Part shown: positions 14,693 to 21,730 of the stretch, piece by piece
How positions within the stretch are numbered: the stretch's first letter is position 1
Layout: every line of letters begins with the position of its first letter
IMG/VR virus record: IMGVR_UViG_3300012923_000005
Span: 1-43,177 of that record
Reading direction: 5' to 3' (one strand)
Length of the DNA: 43,177 nucleotides
Source of the DNA: a virus
Notes under the pieces: generated by a model
Seen by the model: only the letters and a program-made list of their open reading frames with translations
What the model was told of the DNA's origin: nothing
Database searches by the model: none
Program-made: the position numbers and the translations under genes

Positions 14693-14755
14693 CTTATCCC
14701 TTGCCAATGTTCTTCAGTCGTTTTAGTACTTTTGTTCCAAACTTGGAACAGAAAC
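14693..14755 (-). promoter_or_regulatory. Putative phage-sigma promoter repeat, copy R1 (late arm)
   Basis: On the minus strand this differs from the 26768-26827 copy at only about five positions and shares the GGAAC-N16-CTGAA core with 22404-22455. It points into the leader of the late/tRNA arm, about 190 bp before the first ORF. Its upstream half contains the palindrome TGTTCCAA-AC-TTGGAACA. It resembles an ECF-like bipartite promoter, and the phage encodes a sigma factor. Confidence 0.65.
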
Positions 14756-14930
14756 TACACGCCAAACTACTGAAAGTAGAAAGGTTTCTACCCGTCGCGA
14801 TGTCGAATTTTTCTACATCGCAAAAAAGCCAATTAGTACTACTATTCAGGGAAATCCTGAGAGATTTGATAAAGTCTATGTTATCAAACTACTTTAGACT
14901 TGAAGCAATTTCTAGTCATTTAGCGCGGTT
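14733..14930. repeat. AT-rich cluster of perfect inverted repeats
   Basis: Four perfect inverted repeats lie in about 155 bp: TGTTCCAA/TTGGAACA (14733-14750), GTAGAAA/TTTCTAC (14776-14791), GCGATGT/ACATCGC (14797-14821) and TTTGATAA/TTATCAAA (14865-14888). The segment is visibly more AT-rich than the genome. Candidate replication origin or multi-operator control region; the plus-strand ORF across it looks non-coding. Confidence 0.55.
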
Positions 14931-14943
14931 TAAGCGGCGCTAG

Positions 14944-15356
14944 TAGCCGTCCTGTTTCGTATTCCTGTTAACACCCGCCACAAAAGTATCTATTCATCAG
15001 CACTTTCAATTAGTTATCTCTTGTGATTAGGGACTCGGTTTTACCTGTTTCGTGGCTGTGCTGGGGTCCGGGACAAAACAAAACTGGATACCGGGGGGAC
15101 CCCCTGCCTTTATAGCTCGTTCGAGCTCGTTATAGCTGCAGCAGCCTGGATGTAGTGAGATGTAGTGATACGATGCCGACTCACGGAATCGGTTGGATGC
15201 CTAAGCTATTGATCTTATATGTAGTAGATATAGTAGCGATATAGTTACCCCCAAGTATTACCCCCAGCTTAAGAGAGAGGTAGATAGGATGGGGTCAATT
15301 GGCTGCTGATCTAGATATGGTGGGGGTAACGAGTACAGCGGGGCTGCTCCCACGTC
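14944..15356. other. Intergenic region: probable attP and control sequences
   Basis: I see no gene here. It holds the palindrome AGCTCG-TT-CGAGCT (about 15116-15129), a G6/C5 inverted repeat near 15092, direct repeats of GATGTAGTGA (about 15150-15175), two TATAGT motifs at 15220-15245, and GTTACCCCC-type sites described separately. Confidence 0.5.
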
Positions 15357-15545
15357 CTATCCACTCACTGGCACGGGATGCTTAGGGGAATAGACAGCTG
15401 TCTTGATTACCCAACCATCATCGAGAGTAGTGACAGAGCTGTGTGGTGTCTCCTTAGCCATTGATAATGCTTCGGAATAGTCCTCTGTCTCTCTGCGAGC
15501 AGCAACGGTATTCCCGTTGTAGTTCTCGATTGAGTAGTAATACAT
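15357..15545 (-). CDS. Hypothetical small protein (62 aa)
   Basis: A 62-aa protein beginning MYYYSIENYNGNTVAARRE. I use ATG 15545 because GGAG lies 6 nt upstream; the frame opens at 15557. It stands alone, divergent from the 69-aa gene and integrase, in the putative attP region. Size and location would suit a small DNA-binding or recombination-directionality factor, but no helix-turn-helix is evident. Confidence 0.55.
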   Translation of the reverse strand: MYYYSIENYNGNTVAARRETEDYSEALSMAKETPHSSVTTLDDGWVIKTAVYSPKHPVPVSG

Positions 15546-15589
15546 TTGCGTCTCCATCTAGTCAGTGATTACGATGGGTAGACTATACC

Positions 15590-15630
15590 GATTCGATTCC
15601 GTACTTTGCAAGTCTTGATTCGATTCCGTA
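15590..15630. repeat. 14-bp direct repeat upstream of integrase operon
   Basis: GATTCGATTCCGTA occurs at 15590-15603 and 15617-15630, a 27-bp period. It lies between the divergent 62-aa gene and the 69-aa/integrase genes, so it is a candidate regulator or recombinase binding site. Confidence 0.5.
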
Positions 15631-15685
15631 TTGTGCTGTCTGTCGCAGTTACCCCCGATACAATACCCCCAGGAGAGTACTCATC

Positions 15686-15895
15686 ATGCCTATCGATATA
15701 GTTAAGCCGACTCCAGCTCAGATCCGAATAGATGCACTCGCTGGTATGGCATGGTGGAATGCCCTGAGCGAGGTAGACCGTGCTAGATGGCTGGAAACTG
15801 CTCGGAAGCGTAACCAGCTAGCAGCTGGGCATGTCCGTTACACACTCGATGATATCCCGTCAGCTGCTGACGCATGGGCTGCATTCAAGGCTTAG
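15686..15895 (+). CDS. Hypothetical protein (69 aa) upstream of integrase
   Basis: A 69-aa protein with AGGAG 11 nt before ATG. It contains a helical segment (ALAGMAWWNALSEVDRARWLETAR) and ends two bases before the integrase ATG, so the two are probably co-translated. A small gene in this place often encodes an excisionase-like or regulatory protein, but no diagnostic motif is seen. Confidence 0.7.
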   Translation: MPIDIVKPTPAQIRIDALAGMAWWNALSEVDRARWLETARKRNQLAAGHVRYTLDDIPSAADAWAAFKA

Positions 15896-15897
15896 GC

Positions 15898-17124
15898 ATG
15901 TCTAAGCTGATAGCACAGCAACTGGACCATGCCGAGCCACGCCCCAAGCCGTACAAGCTCTACGATGGGGATGGACTGCTGATCATCATTCGTCCCAACG
16001 GTAACAAGTGGTGGAGGTTCAAGTACCGCTATGCGGGGAAAGAGCAGAGCTACTCGGTAGGCGTCTATCCTGTCGTGTCTATTGACGGTGCTAGGGAGAT
16101 CCGTGATTGGTGTAGAGAGCAGCTGTCTAGAGGGATCGATCCCAATACAGTCAAGAGGGAGAGCAAAGCCAGGGAGAGGACAGAGGCAGAGATAGAGCAA
16201 GCCAGGAGGGCTGAGCTAGTGCTCACGCAGTTCAATACCATTGCTGAAGAGTGGTACAAGCTCGAAGAGAAGAAATGGAAAGCTCAGACACTCAGTGCTC
16301 TGAGACAGCGCTTGGATGATTACATTCTGCCTGTCCTGGGAAAGCTGCAGATTGCAGCTATAATAGCCCCGGATTACCTGCCGATACTGCGCAGCCTGGA
16401 GGCTGCGGATAAGCTCGATACGGCTCACAGAGTCAAAGACATCATAGGCAAGGTATTGCGCTACAGCGCGGCTACACGAGCCCTAGGAATCGATACAACG
16501 GGCAACCTGCGCGGCATGCTCGTTCCCATCAAGGGGGATAATCATCAGGCTATAACCGATCCGGATAAGCTAGGTCCTCTACTGCGTTCGATCTGGGATT
16601 ACAACGGCAAGCCCGTTGTGAAAGCAGCGCTACGCCTGGGAGCCTACCTGTACAAGCGTCCATCTGAGCTGCGCCTAGCTGAGTGGCAGGAGTTCAGATG
16701 GAATGATCGAGAGTGGCACATCCCAGGGTTGCATAGAATGAAGATGGAGGAAGACCATATTGTCCCTCTACCATCCCAAGCAGTGGAGATTATCCAGGGA
16801 TTGCAGCAGCTAACAGGCGCTTACCGGTATGTATTCCCGAATGATCATGACTGCGCAGTACCGATGAGCAATGGCTCAATACGCCGCGCCATGATCAAGT
16901 TAGGATATCAAGATCAACATACCGAGCATGGCTGGAGAGCCACAGCTAAGACAATTTTGGAAGAACGTCTGGGGTTCGATTCCAAGTATATCGAGATGAG
17001 CTTAGCTCACGTAGTCAAAGATCCGAATGGGACGGCGTACAATCGGGCTGCGTTTCTTCCTCAGAGGAAGAACATGATGCAGACTTGGGCGGACTATCTT
17101 GACCAGCTGCGGCTTTCTGCTTAG
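15898..17124 (+). CDS. int: Tyrosine integrase (P4-type, DUF4102 N-terminus)
   Basis: A 408-aa recombinase starting at ATG 15898. The N-terminal DUF4102-like region (YKLYDGDGLLIII...KWWRFKYRY, residues 19-44) and a SAM-like core-binding domain precede the catalytic domain. Catalytic residues are visible: Arg254 (KRPSEL), His344-x-x-Arg347, His371 and nucleophile Tyr381 in GTAYNRA. All are intact, so the phage can probably integrate. P4-type integrases commonly use tRNA genes as attB. Repeated GTTACCCCC sites upstream support a nearby attP. Confidence 0.92.
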   Translation: MSKLIAQQLDHAEPRPKPYKLYDGDGLLIIIRPNGNKWWRFKYRYAGKEQSYSVGVYPVVSIDGAREIRDWCREQLSRGIDPNTVKRESKARERTEAEIEQARRAELVLTQFNTIAEEWYKLEEKKWKAQTLSALRQRLDDYILPVLGKLQIAAIIAPDYLPILRSLEAADKLDTAHRVKDIIGKVLRYSAATRALGIDTTGNLRGMLVPIKGDNHQAITDPDKLGPLLRSIWDYNGKPVVKAALRLGAYLYKRPSELRLAEWQEFRWNDREWHIPGLHRMKMEEDHIVPLPSQAVEIIQGLQQLTGAYRYVFPNDHDCAVPMSNGSIRRAMIKLGYQDQHTEHGWRATAKTILEERLGFDSKYIEMSLAHVVKDPNGTAYNRAAFLPQRKNMMQTWADYLDQLRLSA

Positions 17125-17318
17125 GAGGACGGCCTTAGCCGCTTGCCAGGACCCGCTATGCGCTTCTGCGGTATGCGGGGTATACAGGGCAGCCCTACTA
17201 GTCTGCAGTACTCCTGATCGTCTATCAGCCCATATATAGCCAGGGCTTCCGGAGTCCATTCGATTCCCTTTCCCATAAACGCAAAATCCCCCTGTTTCCA
17301 GAGGATCTTACGCGTCAT
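17121..17318 (-). CDS. Hypothetical protein (65 aa), last gene of minus operon
   Basis: A 65-aa protein (MTRKILWKQGDFAFMGKGIE...). It converges on integrase and overlaps its stop by 4 nt. The middle (TPEALAIYGLIDDQEYCRLVGLPC) could form helices. It ends the five-gene minus-strand cluster running from 18213. No family is recognised. Confidence 0.5.
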   Translation of the reverse strand: MTRKILWKQGDFAFMGKGIEWTPEALAIYGLIDDQEYCRLVGLPCIPRIPQKRIAGPGKRLRPSS

Positions 17319-17330
17319 AGAGACTCAGGG

Positions 17331-17483
17331 CTAGCCGTAGATAACGTAGTAGCGGATAGCTCCATATATTAGGTCCAGCTTATCCGCGCGATGCTGCGCC
17401 CGCTTGCGCGATGCGTATCCCTTGCTGACCAGCTTTCCCGTCTGTCCATCCTGTATGTAATACCGGCGATCTAGCGGGCTCAT
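17331..17483 (-). CDS. Small basic protein (50 aa)
   Basis: A 50-aa ORF rich in Tyr, Arg and Lys (YYIQDGQTGKLVSKGYASRKRA). Its ATG overlaps the stop of the 150-aa gene (ATGA), so translation is likely coupled. No family is recognised. A nucleic-acid-binding role would fit its charge but is not shown. Confidence 0.6.
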   Translation of the reverse strand: MSPLDRRYYIQDGQTGKLVSKGYASRKRAQHRADKLDLIYGAIRYYVIYG

Positions 17484-17932
17484 GCTGCTTGTCTCCGTAG
17501 CAGCGCTACGCTGGACTCGTCAGCAGTCTCTTCAGTGACCGCAAAATAAGTTTCTGGATCTACGTATTGCACAGTAAAGCTGGCGGCTAAATTGGCGTAC
17601 TGCTTTCGCCCAATACCGCTGACTTTTGTAAAGCTTGTGCCAGAAAACGCTGTGATACTGGTAACGCCATGCGCGCGGCACCATGTGAGGTATTCCTCGC
17701 GGACGGTTTCCTTGCTGCGGGAATACCCCTCATAACGAGAACGGCGCAGTTTTGGGTTGGAGATCGGCCAAGCCCTGTCCACGCGCACTAGGCGACGTGT
17801 GACCCCCGCCAACTGCTCGAATGCTGCAAAAACTACGGAATACTCGCCGGTTACGTCGGGCCGATAGTCGCGGCCATCAAGTAGCTGCAATTGATATTCG
17901 ATACCGTCAGTCCCTAGGACTATGCGACTCAT
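17480..17932 (-). CDS. Hypothetical protein (150 aa) in regulatory operon
   Basis: A 150-aa protein. The middle (KLRRSRYEGYSRSKETVREEYLTWCRAHG) is basic and helical; no catalytic motif or clear helix-turn-helix is visible. ATGA junctions link it to genes on both sides. It is the largest product of the minus operon divergent from the DUF932 gene, so it is a candidate repressor or lysogeny factor by position. I do not recognise the family. Confidence 0.7.
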   Translation of the reverse strand: MSRIVLGTDGIEYQLQLLDGRDYRPDVTGEYSVVFAAFEQLAGVTRRLVRVDRAWPISNPKLRRSRYEGYSRSKETVREEYLTWCRAHGVTSITAFSGTSFTKVSGIGRKQYANLAASFTVQYVDPETYFAVTEETADESSVALLRRQAA

Positions 17933-18060
17933 GACGCATCTCCCGCGTCACACAGCACCCTACCTAGGATCTGGCCCGGCAGGAAGTCTCCTGTCAGATC
18001 AAACCATTCATTGAAGAACGCCAGCCGTGTCCAAAAGTCTGTGTGTTCGATGATTTCCAT
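17929..18060 (-). CDS. Small acidic protein (43 aa)
   Basis: A 43-aa ORF with several aromatic residues (HTDFWTRLAFFNEWFDLTGDF). Its TGA overlaps the next ATG (ATGA). Conserved gene packing is the main evidence. No function assigned. Confidence 0.55.
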   Translation of the reverse strand: MEIIEHTDFWTRLAFFNEWFDLTGDFLPGQILGRVLCDAGDAS

Positions 18061-18072
18061 TGCCCGTTACTC

Positions 18073-18213
18073 CTATGCCATTAGCGAATCGATTACGCCG
18101 CGCGCTTCCTCTACATCCTTGACTGTCTGGATGTAGACACCTCCCTTCTCTACCCACATAGCCCCAGTCATGCCGTTGCGGCAGATCAGGTAGCTGCGAT
18201 AAGCGGTTTTCAT
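18073..18213 (-). CDS. Small protein (46 aa), first gene of minus operon
   Basis: A 46-aa ORF (MKTAYRSYLICRNGMTGAMW) with a GGAG site upstream. It is the first gene behind the divergent minus promoter at 18250-18277. The N-terminal beta-hairpin-like part resembles short phage proteins of unknown function. Confidence 0.6.
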   Translation of the reverse strand: MKTAYRSYLICRNGMTGAMWVEKGGVYIQTVKDVEEARGVIDSLMA

Positions 18214-18232
18214 CTCTGCAATCTCCGTCAGT

Positions 18233-18389
18233 TCCGATGTAGTAGCTCTACTATATCGTTATAGCTGGAGAATACAAGCCTATCTCGATACAAATAAAGT
18301 GAATCAGTTCACGATATAGTACTTGTATTGCGTTGTAGTTGAGATATAGTAGATCCAACGTCGGAACTAGCTACATCTACTACATCGGA
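18233..18389. promoter_or_regulatory. Divergent promoter/operator region
   Basis: Two matched promoters point outward. The plus one has TTGTAT (18323-18328), 16 bp, TATAGT (18345-18350). The minus one has ATACAA (18272-18277) and ACTATA (18250-18255), again 16 bp apart. Between them is GTGAA-TCAG-TTCAC (18299-18312), an operator-like palindrome. A 13-bp inverted repeat TCCGATGTAGTAG (18233-18245, inverse at 18377-18389) flanks the region just ahead of each gene's RBS. Confidence 0.7.
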
Positions 18390-18399
18390 GATTACGAAC

Positions 18400-19482
18400 A
18401 TGTCACACGAAATAGAAACAGCGGTATTCATGGCTTCTGAAGGGGCGGGCTGGACTGGCCTGGGCAAGGCAATCCCGACTGAGATCGCCAAAGACCCCCG
18501 CAAGATTGCGGAATTCCTGGGAGCCATCTGGACTGTCGAAACTCGCGAAGCCTTCTATAAGAAGGCAGACGGCAGCTACAGCCCCATCAGCGGCGCAGCT
18601 GTGCAGGTCCGCAGCGACACGGGACGTGTCCTGTCAGTCACTTCTGATACGCGGTATCACGTCGCCAACCGGCAGCCCTGCGATGTGTTCGAAGCCTTCC
18701 GAGACGAGCTGGCGTCAAACGGGATGGACATTTCACACGCTGCCGTATTGCGCGGTGGCCAGCAGATTGCTGTCTCTGCGGTGCTGAATGGGGATCACGA
18801 CGTCATAGTAGGTAAGGGAGACGTCCTCAAGTCATACGTGACTCTGAGCACGGGCTACGATAAGAAGCACGGGACCAAGGCGACGAAGGGAACCATCCGC
18901 GTTGTCTGTGCGAACACGCTGCAGATGAGTATCAATCAGGCTGCAAACACAGATCAGCTTCGCGTCATCCGCGCCAGCACAGAGCTGGAATTCAACTCCC
19001 TCAAGGATTTGGTAGCCCAAGTCAAGTACCTCGAAGCTGCTGAGCGCAACACGTTCAATGATCTGGCCAACTGGGAAATGCGTGATGCGGATGTGGCCCG
19101 CTATTTCGCGAATGTGCTTGAGATCAAGATCGAAGATCTGGACAAGCGGAATGTCAACGGCAAGGAACTGGTCAGCACGAAGTCTAAGAACATGCTCGCA
19201 GCCCTGACGAATGCATACACCAAAGCGCCTGGAGCTGTAATTGCCCAGGGGAGTGCTTGGGGTGCACTCAACGCAGTCACCTACTACGCAACGCACGAGA
19301 AGACGGTGCGAGACACAACCGAGGACGGAGCAACGCTGGCCCGTATCGCTTCAAATATCAGCGGAGACAGCGCCAAGCTGAAGCAGCGTGCTCTGAAGTT
19401 GCTCTCCGACACAAAGCCAGAGCTTGCCTCGCTGCTTGCACAGGGGGACGACATGTCCCGTCTGATGCTCAAGGCGGTATGA
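18400..19482 (+). CDS. DUF932 phage/plasmid-like protein
   Basis: A 360-aa protein matching the DUF932 (phage/plasmid-like TIGR03299) pattern: N-terminal WTGLGKAIPTE, FYKKADGSYSPI and SDTRYHVANRQPCDVFEAF, a central TKGTIRVVCANTLQM, and a helical C-terminus. Function of the family is unknown; it is common in plasmids and phages and suspected to act in DNA metabolism. It has its own promoter and an intrinsic terminator, so it is transcribed mostly as a single gene. A GGAG site precedes ATG. Confidence 0.88.
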   Translation: MSHEIETAVFMASEGAGWTGLGKAIPTEIAKDPRKIAEFLGAIWTVETREAFYKKADGSYSPISGAAVQVRSDTGRVLSVTSDTRYHVANRQPCDVFEAFRDELASNGMDISHAAVLRGGQQIAVSAVLNGDHDVIVGKGDVLKSYVTLSTGYDKKHGTKATKGTIRVVCANTLQMSINQAANTDQLRVIRASTELEFNSLKDLVAQVKYLEAAERNTFNDLANWEMRDADVARYFANVLEIKIEDLDKRNVNGKELVSTKSKNMLAALTNAYTKAPGAVIAQGSAWGALNAVTYYATHEKTVRDTTEDGATLARIASNISGDSAKLKQRALKLLSDTKPELASLLAQGDDMSRLMLKAV

Positions 19483-19498
19483 ATCTTTTTACCACCCC

Positions 19499-19538
19499 AA
19501 AGGGGGCATGGCCTAACAAGCATGCTCCCTTTATTTTT
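19499..19538 (+). terminator. Intrinsic terminator after DUF932 gene
   Basis: The inverted repeat AAAGGGGGCATG ... CATGCTCCCTTT (one unpaired base) is followed by ATTTTT. It lies 16 nt after the stop codon and insulates the DUF932 unit from the genes downstream. Confidence 0.8.
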
Positions 19539-19554
19539 GGGAGTTATGCTAATC

Positions 19555-19743
19555 ATGGACAATCACGCAAAACAGCTTCTAGACCAGTGTCGTGATGCGA
19601 TCAAGGCGGGAGACTGGGCCAAGGCTAATGAGCTGCTGGAGCAGTATGAGTATTGGAGAGCCACAGGGGGCGCCGCCCCGCCAGACGGCGATTACCGGGC
19701 GCTGGCTTACCGGATGCAAATCAATATGGGTATGCGGAAGTAG
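19555..19743 (+). CDS. Small helical protein (62 aa)
   Basis: A 62-aa protein (MDNHAKQLLDQCRDAIKAGD...) predicted as two or three helices, rather like a TPR-type hairpin (GDWAKANELLEQYEYWRATGG). GGGAG is about 11 nt upstream of ATG 19555. It stands between the DUF932 terminator and the next promoter, so it must have its own promoter or depend on readthrough. No family recognised. Confidence 0.6.
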   Translation: MDNHAKQLLDQCRDAIKAGDWAKANELLEQYEYWRATGGAAPPDGDYRALAYRMQINMGMRK

Positions 19744-19778
19744 CCACAAAGATATTACGATATATTGTCCAATTGCCG

Positions 19779-19806
19779 TTGTAGCTATATCTGGGGGAGT
19801 TATAGT
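19779..19806 (+). promoter_or_regulatory. Promoter for 19.8-21.3 kb genes
   Basis: TTGTAG (19779-19784), exactly 16 bp, then TATAGT (19801-19806), followed by AGATCC as in the 18345 promoter. The match in hexamers, spacing and flanking AGATCC supports a common promoter class. Confidence 0.6.
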
Positions 19807-19841
19807 AGATCCACTACATAGTTTTGTGGAGTTCCTACTAG

Positions 19842-20243
19842 ATGAACGTAACCCCCCCATTCGTAATCTTCAGCGTATCTCGCACGGAATATGCTGACGA
19901 GCTGACCGCAGATCGAACGGAGTTCGCCGCACGCCAACTCCAGGCCCGCAACATAGCATACATACGTATTGACGGAGTGTTCTCTGGGATCACTACGCGG
20001 GCCTTTCTGGTCTTCACACACGAACGAACGTACGAAGCCCAGGAGATCGAGAGTTTAGCAGCTCGCTACGGACAGAAGAACATTCTGTACGTTGACGCTG
20101 CTGGACTCGCTTATACGCGCCCAATGGATGGGGGACCTGACGAGGAGATAGGGCGCTTTAAAGAAGTCAGCTCGTACGATGCCTCGCGGCGCGAGGGGTA
20201 TCTCTACGTCAATGGCAAGTACTACGCCACAGGGAGTAAGTAG
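19842..20243 (+). CDS. Hypothetical protein (133 aa)
   Basis: A 133-aa alpha/beta protein (FVIFSVSRTEYADELTADRTEF..., ARNIAYIRIDGVFSG, RAFLVFTHERTYEAQEIESLAARYGQ, ILYVDAAGLAYTRPMDGG). It is the first gene after the 19.8 kb promoter and lies just before the phosphoribosyltransferase gene. The strand pattern resembles small nucleotide-binding-type domains, but I see no P-loop or catalytic signature and do not recognise the family. Confidence 0.7.
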   Translation: MNVTPPFVIFSVSRTEYADELTADRTEFAARQLQARNIAYIRIDGVFSGITTRAFLVFTHERTYEAQEIESLAARYGQKNILYVDAAGLAYTRPMDGGPDEEIGRFKEVSSYDASRREGYLYVNGKYYATGSK

Positions 20244-20245
20244 CG

Positions 20246-20662
20246 ATGGATATCTTGCACAGACCAAACGGCTATTTTGATGAACTGTTTACGCAGCCGG
20301 CGGAAGTCCTCTCCTATGCAGTCGCGGAGCTGACAGGAAAAGACTTCGATACGATAGTCGGGTCAGGACTATCCGGCACTGTCGCAGCAACACTCATTGC
20401 CCATCAGATGGGCAAGAATCTAGTAGTTGTCCGCAAGGCTACCGAAAACTCCCACAGTTCTAACCTTATCGAGGGGAAGCTGGGGAAGCGATGGATATTC
20501 ATTGACGACTTCATAGCCAGCGGAGCAACGCTGAGTCGCTGTAAGGATGCCGTGCGCGCCACTGCATTAGGGTACGCATTCGATACACAGTACGTCGGCG
20601 CCTACCTCTACGCACGTCGCAGTAATACCTACGCGCCTGCTTGGGAAGATGCACCGCTATGA
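20246..20662 (+). CDS. Phosphoribosyltransferase-like protein
   Basis: A 138-aa protein of the type I PRTase fold. The PRPP-binding signature WIFIDDFIASGATL lies at residues 83-96 with paired Asp87-Asp88. A loop VGSGLSGTVAATLIAHQMG at 38-56 matches the upstream strand-loop-helix. The enzyme would transfer phosphoribose from PRPP to a base or related acceptor; the missing hood gives no clue to the acceptor. GGAG precedes ATG. It is an unusual auxiliary gene for a 43 kb phage. Confidence 0.8.
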   Translation: MDILHRPNGYFDELFTQPAEVLSYAVAELTGKDFDTIVGSGLSGTVAATLIAHQMGKNLVVVRKATENSHSSNLIEGKLGKRWIFIDDFIASGATLSRCKDAVRATALGYAFDTQYVGAYLYARRSNTYAPAWEDAPL

Positions 20663-20754
20663 AGGATGTTATCTGGCTAGCCACGCTAGTCCGGCTGTTT
20701 GGCTGGGCTGTATCCCTAACCGTTCTAGGACTCATATGGGGGCACCATATATGA
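20659..20754 (+). CDS. 31-aa single-span membrane peptide
   Basis: A short ORF, MKDVIWLATLVRLFGWAVSL followed by 11 more residues, forming one hydrophobic span. It overlaps the PRTase stop (ATGA) and the next start (ATGA), which argues for real coupled translation. Function unknown. Confidence 0.6.
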   Translation: MKDVIWLATLVRLFGWAVSLTVLGLIWGHHI

Positions 20755-21266
20755 GCGAATGTAACCTACCGCCGTATAGGGCCAGTAAGGCTCTAGAAGA
20801 CTTCATCAAGGTACAAGCCGGCCCTCACTACATCTGTGATGAAGGGACGTGCATGGCTGATCTGGACGCGCTACAGCGCTGGAAAGAGCAGCACGGAGAC
20901 GAGCGATTCCATACGCCTATCCCGGTGTATCCCTGTGGGTCTGATTCCCCATTCACGCCAGAAGGAGATGCAGCCTATCAGGCGTGGCATGACCGGCTAC
21001 ATGCAGAGGGGGAGTACGAGTTCAACATTGCAGGGGAGCTGAAGCTAGCAGGCGTGCATATGGCGCTAGCCAAGCGCGGGGGACTCTCAGACCATGACGT
21101 GATGTTCCTGTATCACTTCATCGTTACCCGCGTGATGTATCACTACTGGCACGATGGAAAAGATCCCCCGGACCGCGCCCGCTTCATCACCGCATGCTTT
21201 GTGTACGGTTGCCGAGCTGCGGCCAGGGGAGATCATGAATTGCAATATGCAGACCACTGCAGTTAG
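20751..21266 (+). CDS. Hypothetical protein (171 aa)
   Basis: A 171-aa protein starting MSECNLPPYRASKALEDFI at ATG 20751, coupled to the 31-aa peptide gene. It is rich in His, Tyr and Trp, with Cys residues near YICDEGTCMADL and FITACFVYGC. The helical middle (LKLAGVHMALAKRGGLSDHD) has no catalytic motif. It overlaps the convergent HTH gene by 4 nt. Family not recognised. Confidence 0.7.
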   Translation: MSECNLPPYRASKALEDFIKVQAGPHYICDEGTCMADLDALQRWKEQHGDERFHTPIPVYPCGSDSPFTPEGDAAYQAWHDRLHAEGEYEFNIAGELKLAGVHMALAKRGGLSDHDVMFLYHFIVTRVMYHYWHDGKDPPDRARFITACFVYGCRAAARGDHELQYADHCS

Positions 21267-21607
21267 GAGCGATTCTTATTAGCCCACGCGCCTAGCAGCT
21301 GTGCCAGATCCAGAATCTGAGTGATAGACGGATTACTGCCTGGGACAATCGTCTGTGTGTGATCCAAATTGTCATCTGGAGTGTCATTCCTTGAAACTAA
21401 CAATTGATCTATCGGAACGTCGGGATTCTTCATAGCCACGGAATAGGCGTACTTACCGAGCCACTGTTCTAGCTGGTAAGTCTGCAGTCCGTACTTAGTC
21501 TTGGCAGCTTCGAAAGTGACTTTGCGAGAGAGAACTGCCGCAGCAACTTCATGCTTCTGTTCCGTCGTGAAGTAGTCGCGCGTTCGATGCTCTGGTTTCT
21601 TAGTCAT
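21263..21607 (-). CDS. Transposase-type HTH regulator-like protein (114 aa)
   Basis: This protein has an N-terminal helix-turn-helix of the IS3/HTH_28 type: FTTEQKHEVAAAVLSRK followed by FEAAKTKYGLQTYQLEQWLGKY (about residues 13-55). I start it at ATG 21607 (GGAG upstream); a TTG at 21682 would add 25 residues. It is transcribed divergently from the sigma factor gene across a ~120 bp region containing the palindrome TTGG-GAA-CCAA, so it probably regulates that pair. No transposase catalytic domain is present. Confidence 0.65.
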   Translation of the reverse strand: MTKKPEHRTRDYFTTEQKHEVAAAVLSRKVTFEAAKTKYGLQTYQLEQWLGKYAYSVAMKNPDVPIDQLLVSRNDTPDDNLDHTQTIVPGSNPSITQILDLAQLLGAWANKNRS

Positions 21608-21730
21608 GAACAAATGCTCCAGTAATCCACAAGTTGATGGGTTATTGCCTTGATTCTTGGGAACCAAATAATACTTAGCCAAAATTCGAAATCTGTGACG
21701 GAAGTCGCATTAGATAAAAGGGATATAGTT

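Larger units (their letters stand above)
15244..15670. repeat. Five GTTACCCCC-type sites, putative integrase arm sites
   Basis: GTTACCCCC occurs at 15244-15252 and 15648-15656, ATTACCCCC at 15257-15265, ATACCCCC at 15663-15670, and the inverse GGGGGTAAC at 15322-15330. The sites are clustered immediately upstream of the integrase genes. Paired sites 13-15 bp apart look like integrase arm-type or excisionase binding sites of attP. Confidence 0.5.

Noticed and set aside
14701-14943. Plus-strand ORF of 80 aa across the palindrome cluster
   Set aside because: It begins inside the R1 promoter repeat, has no RBS and its composition follows the AT-rich inverted repeats; more likely regulatory DNA.
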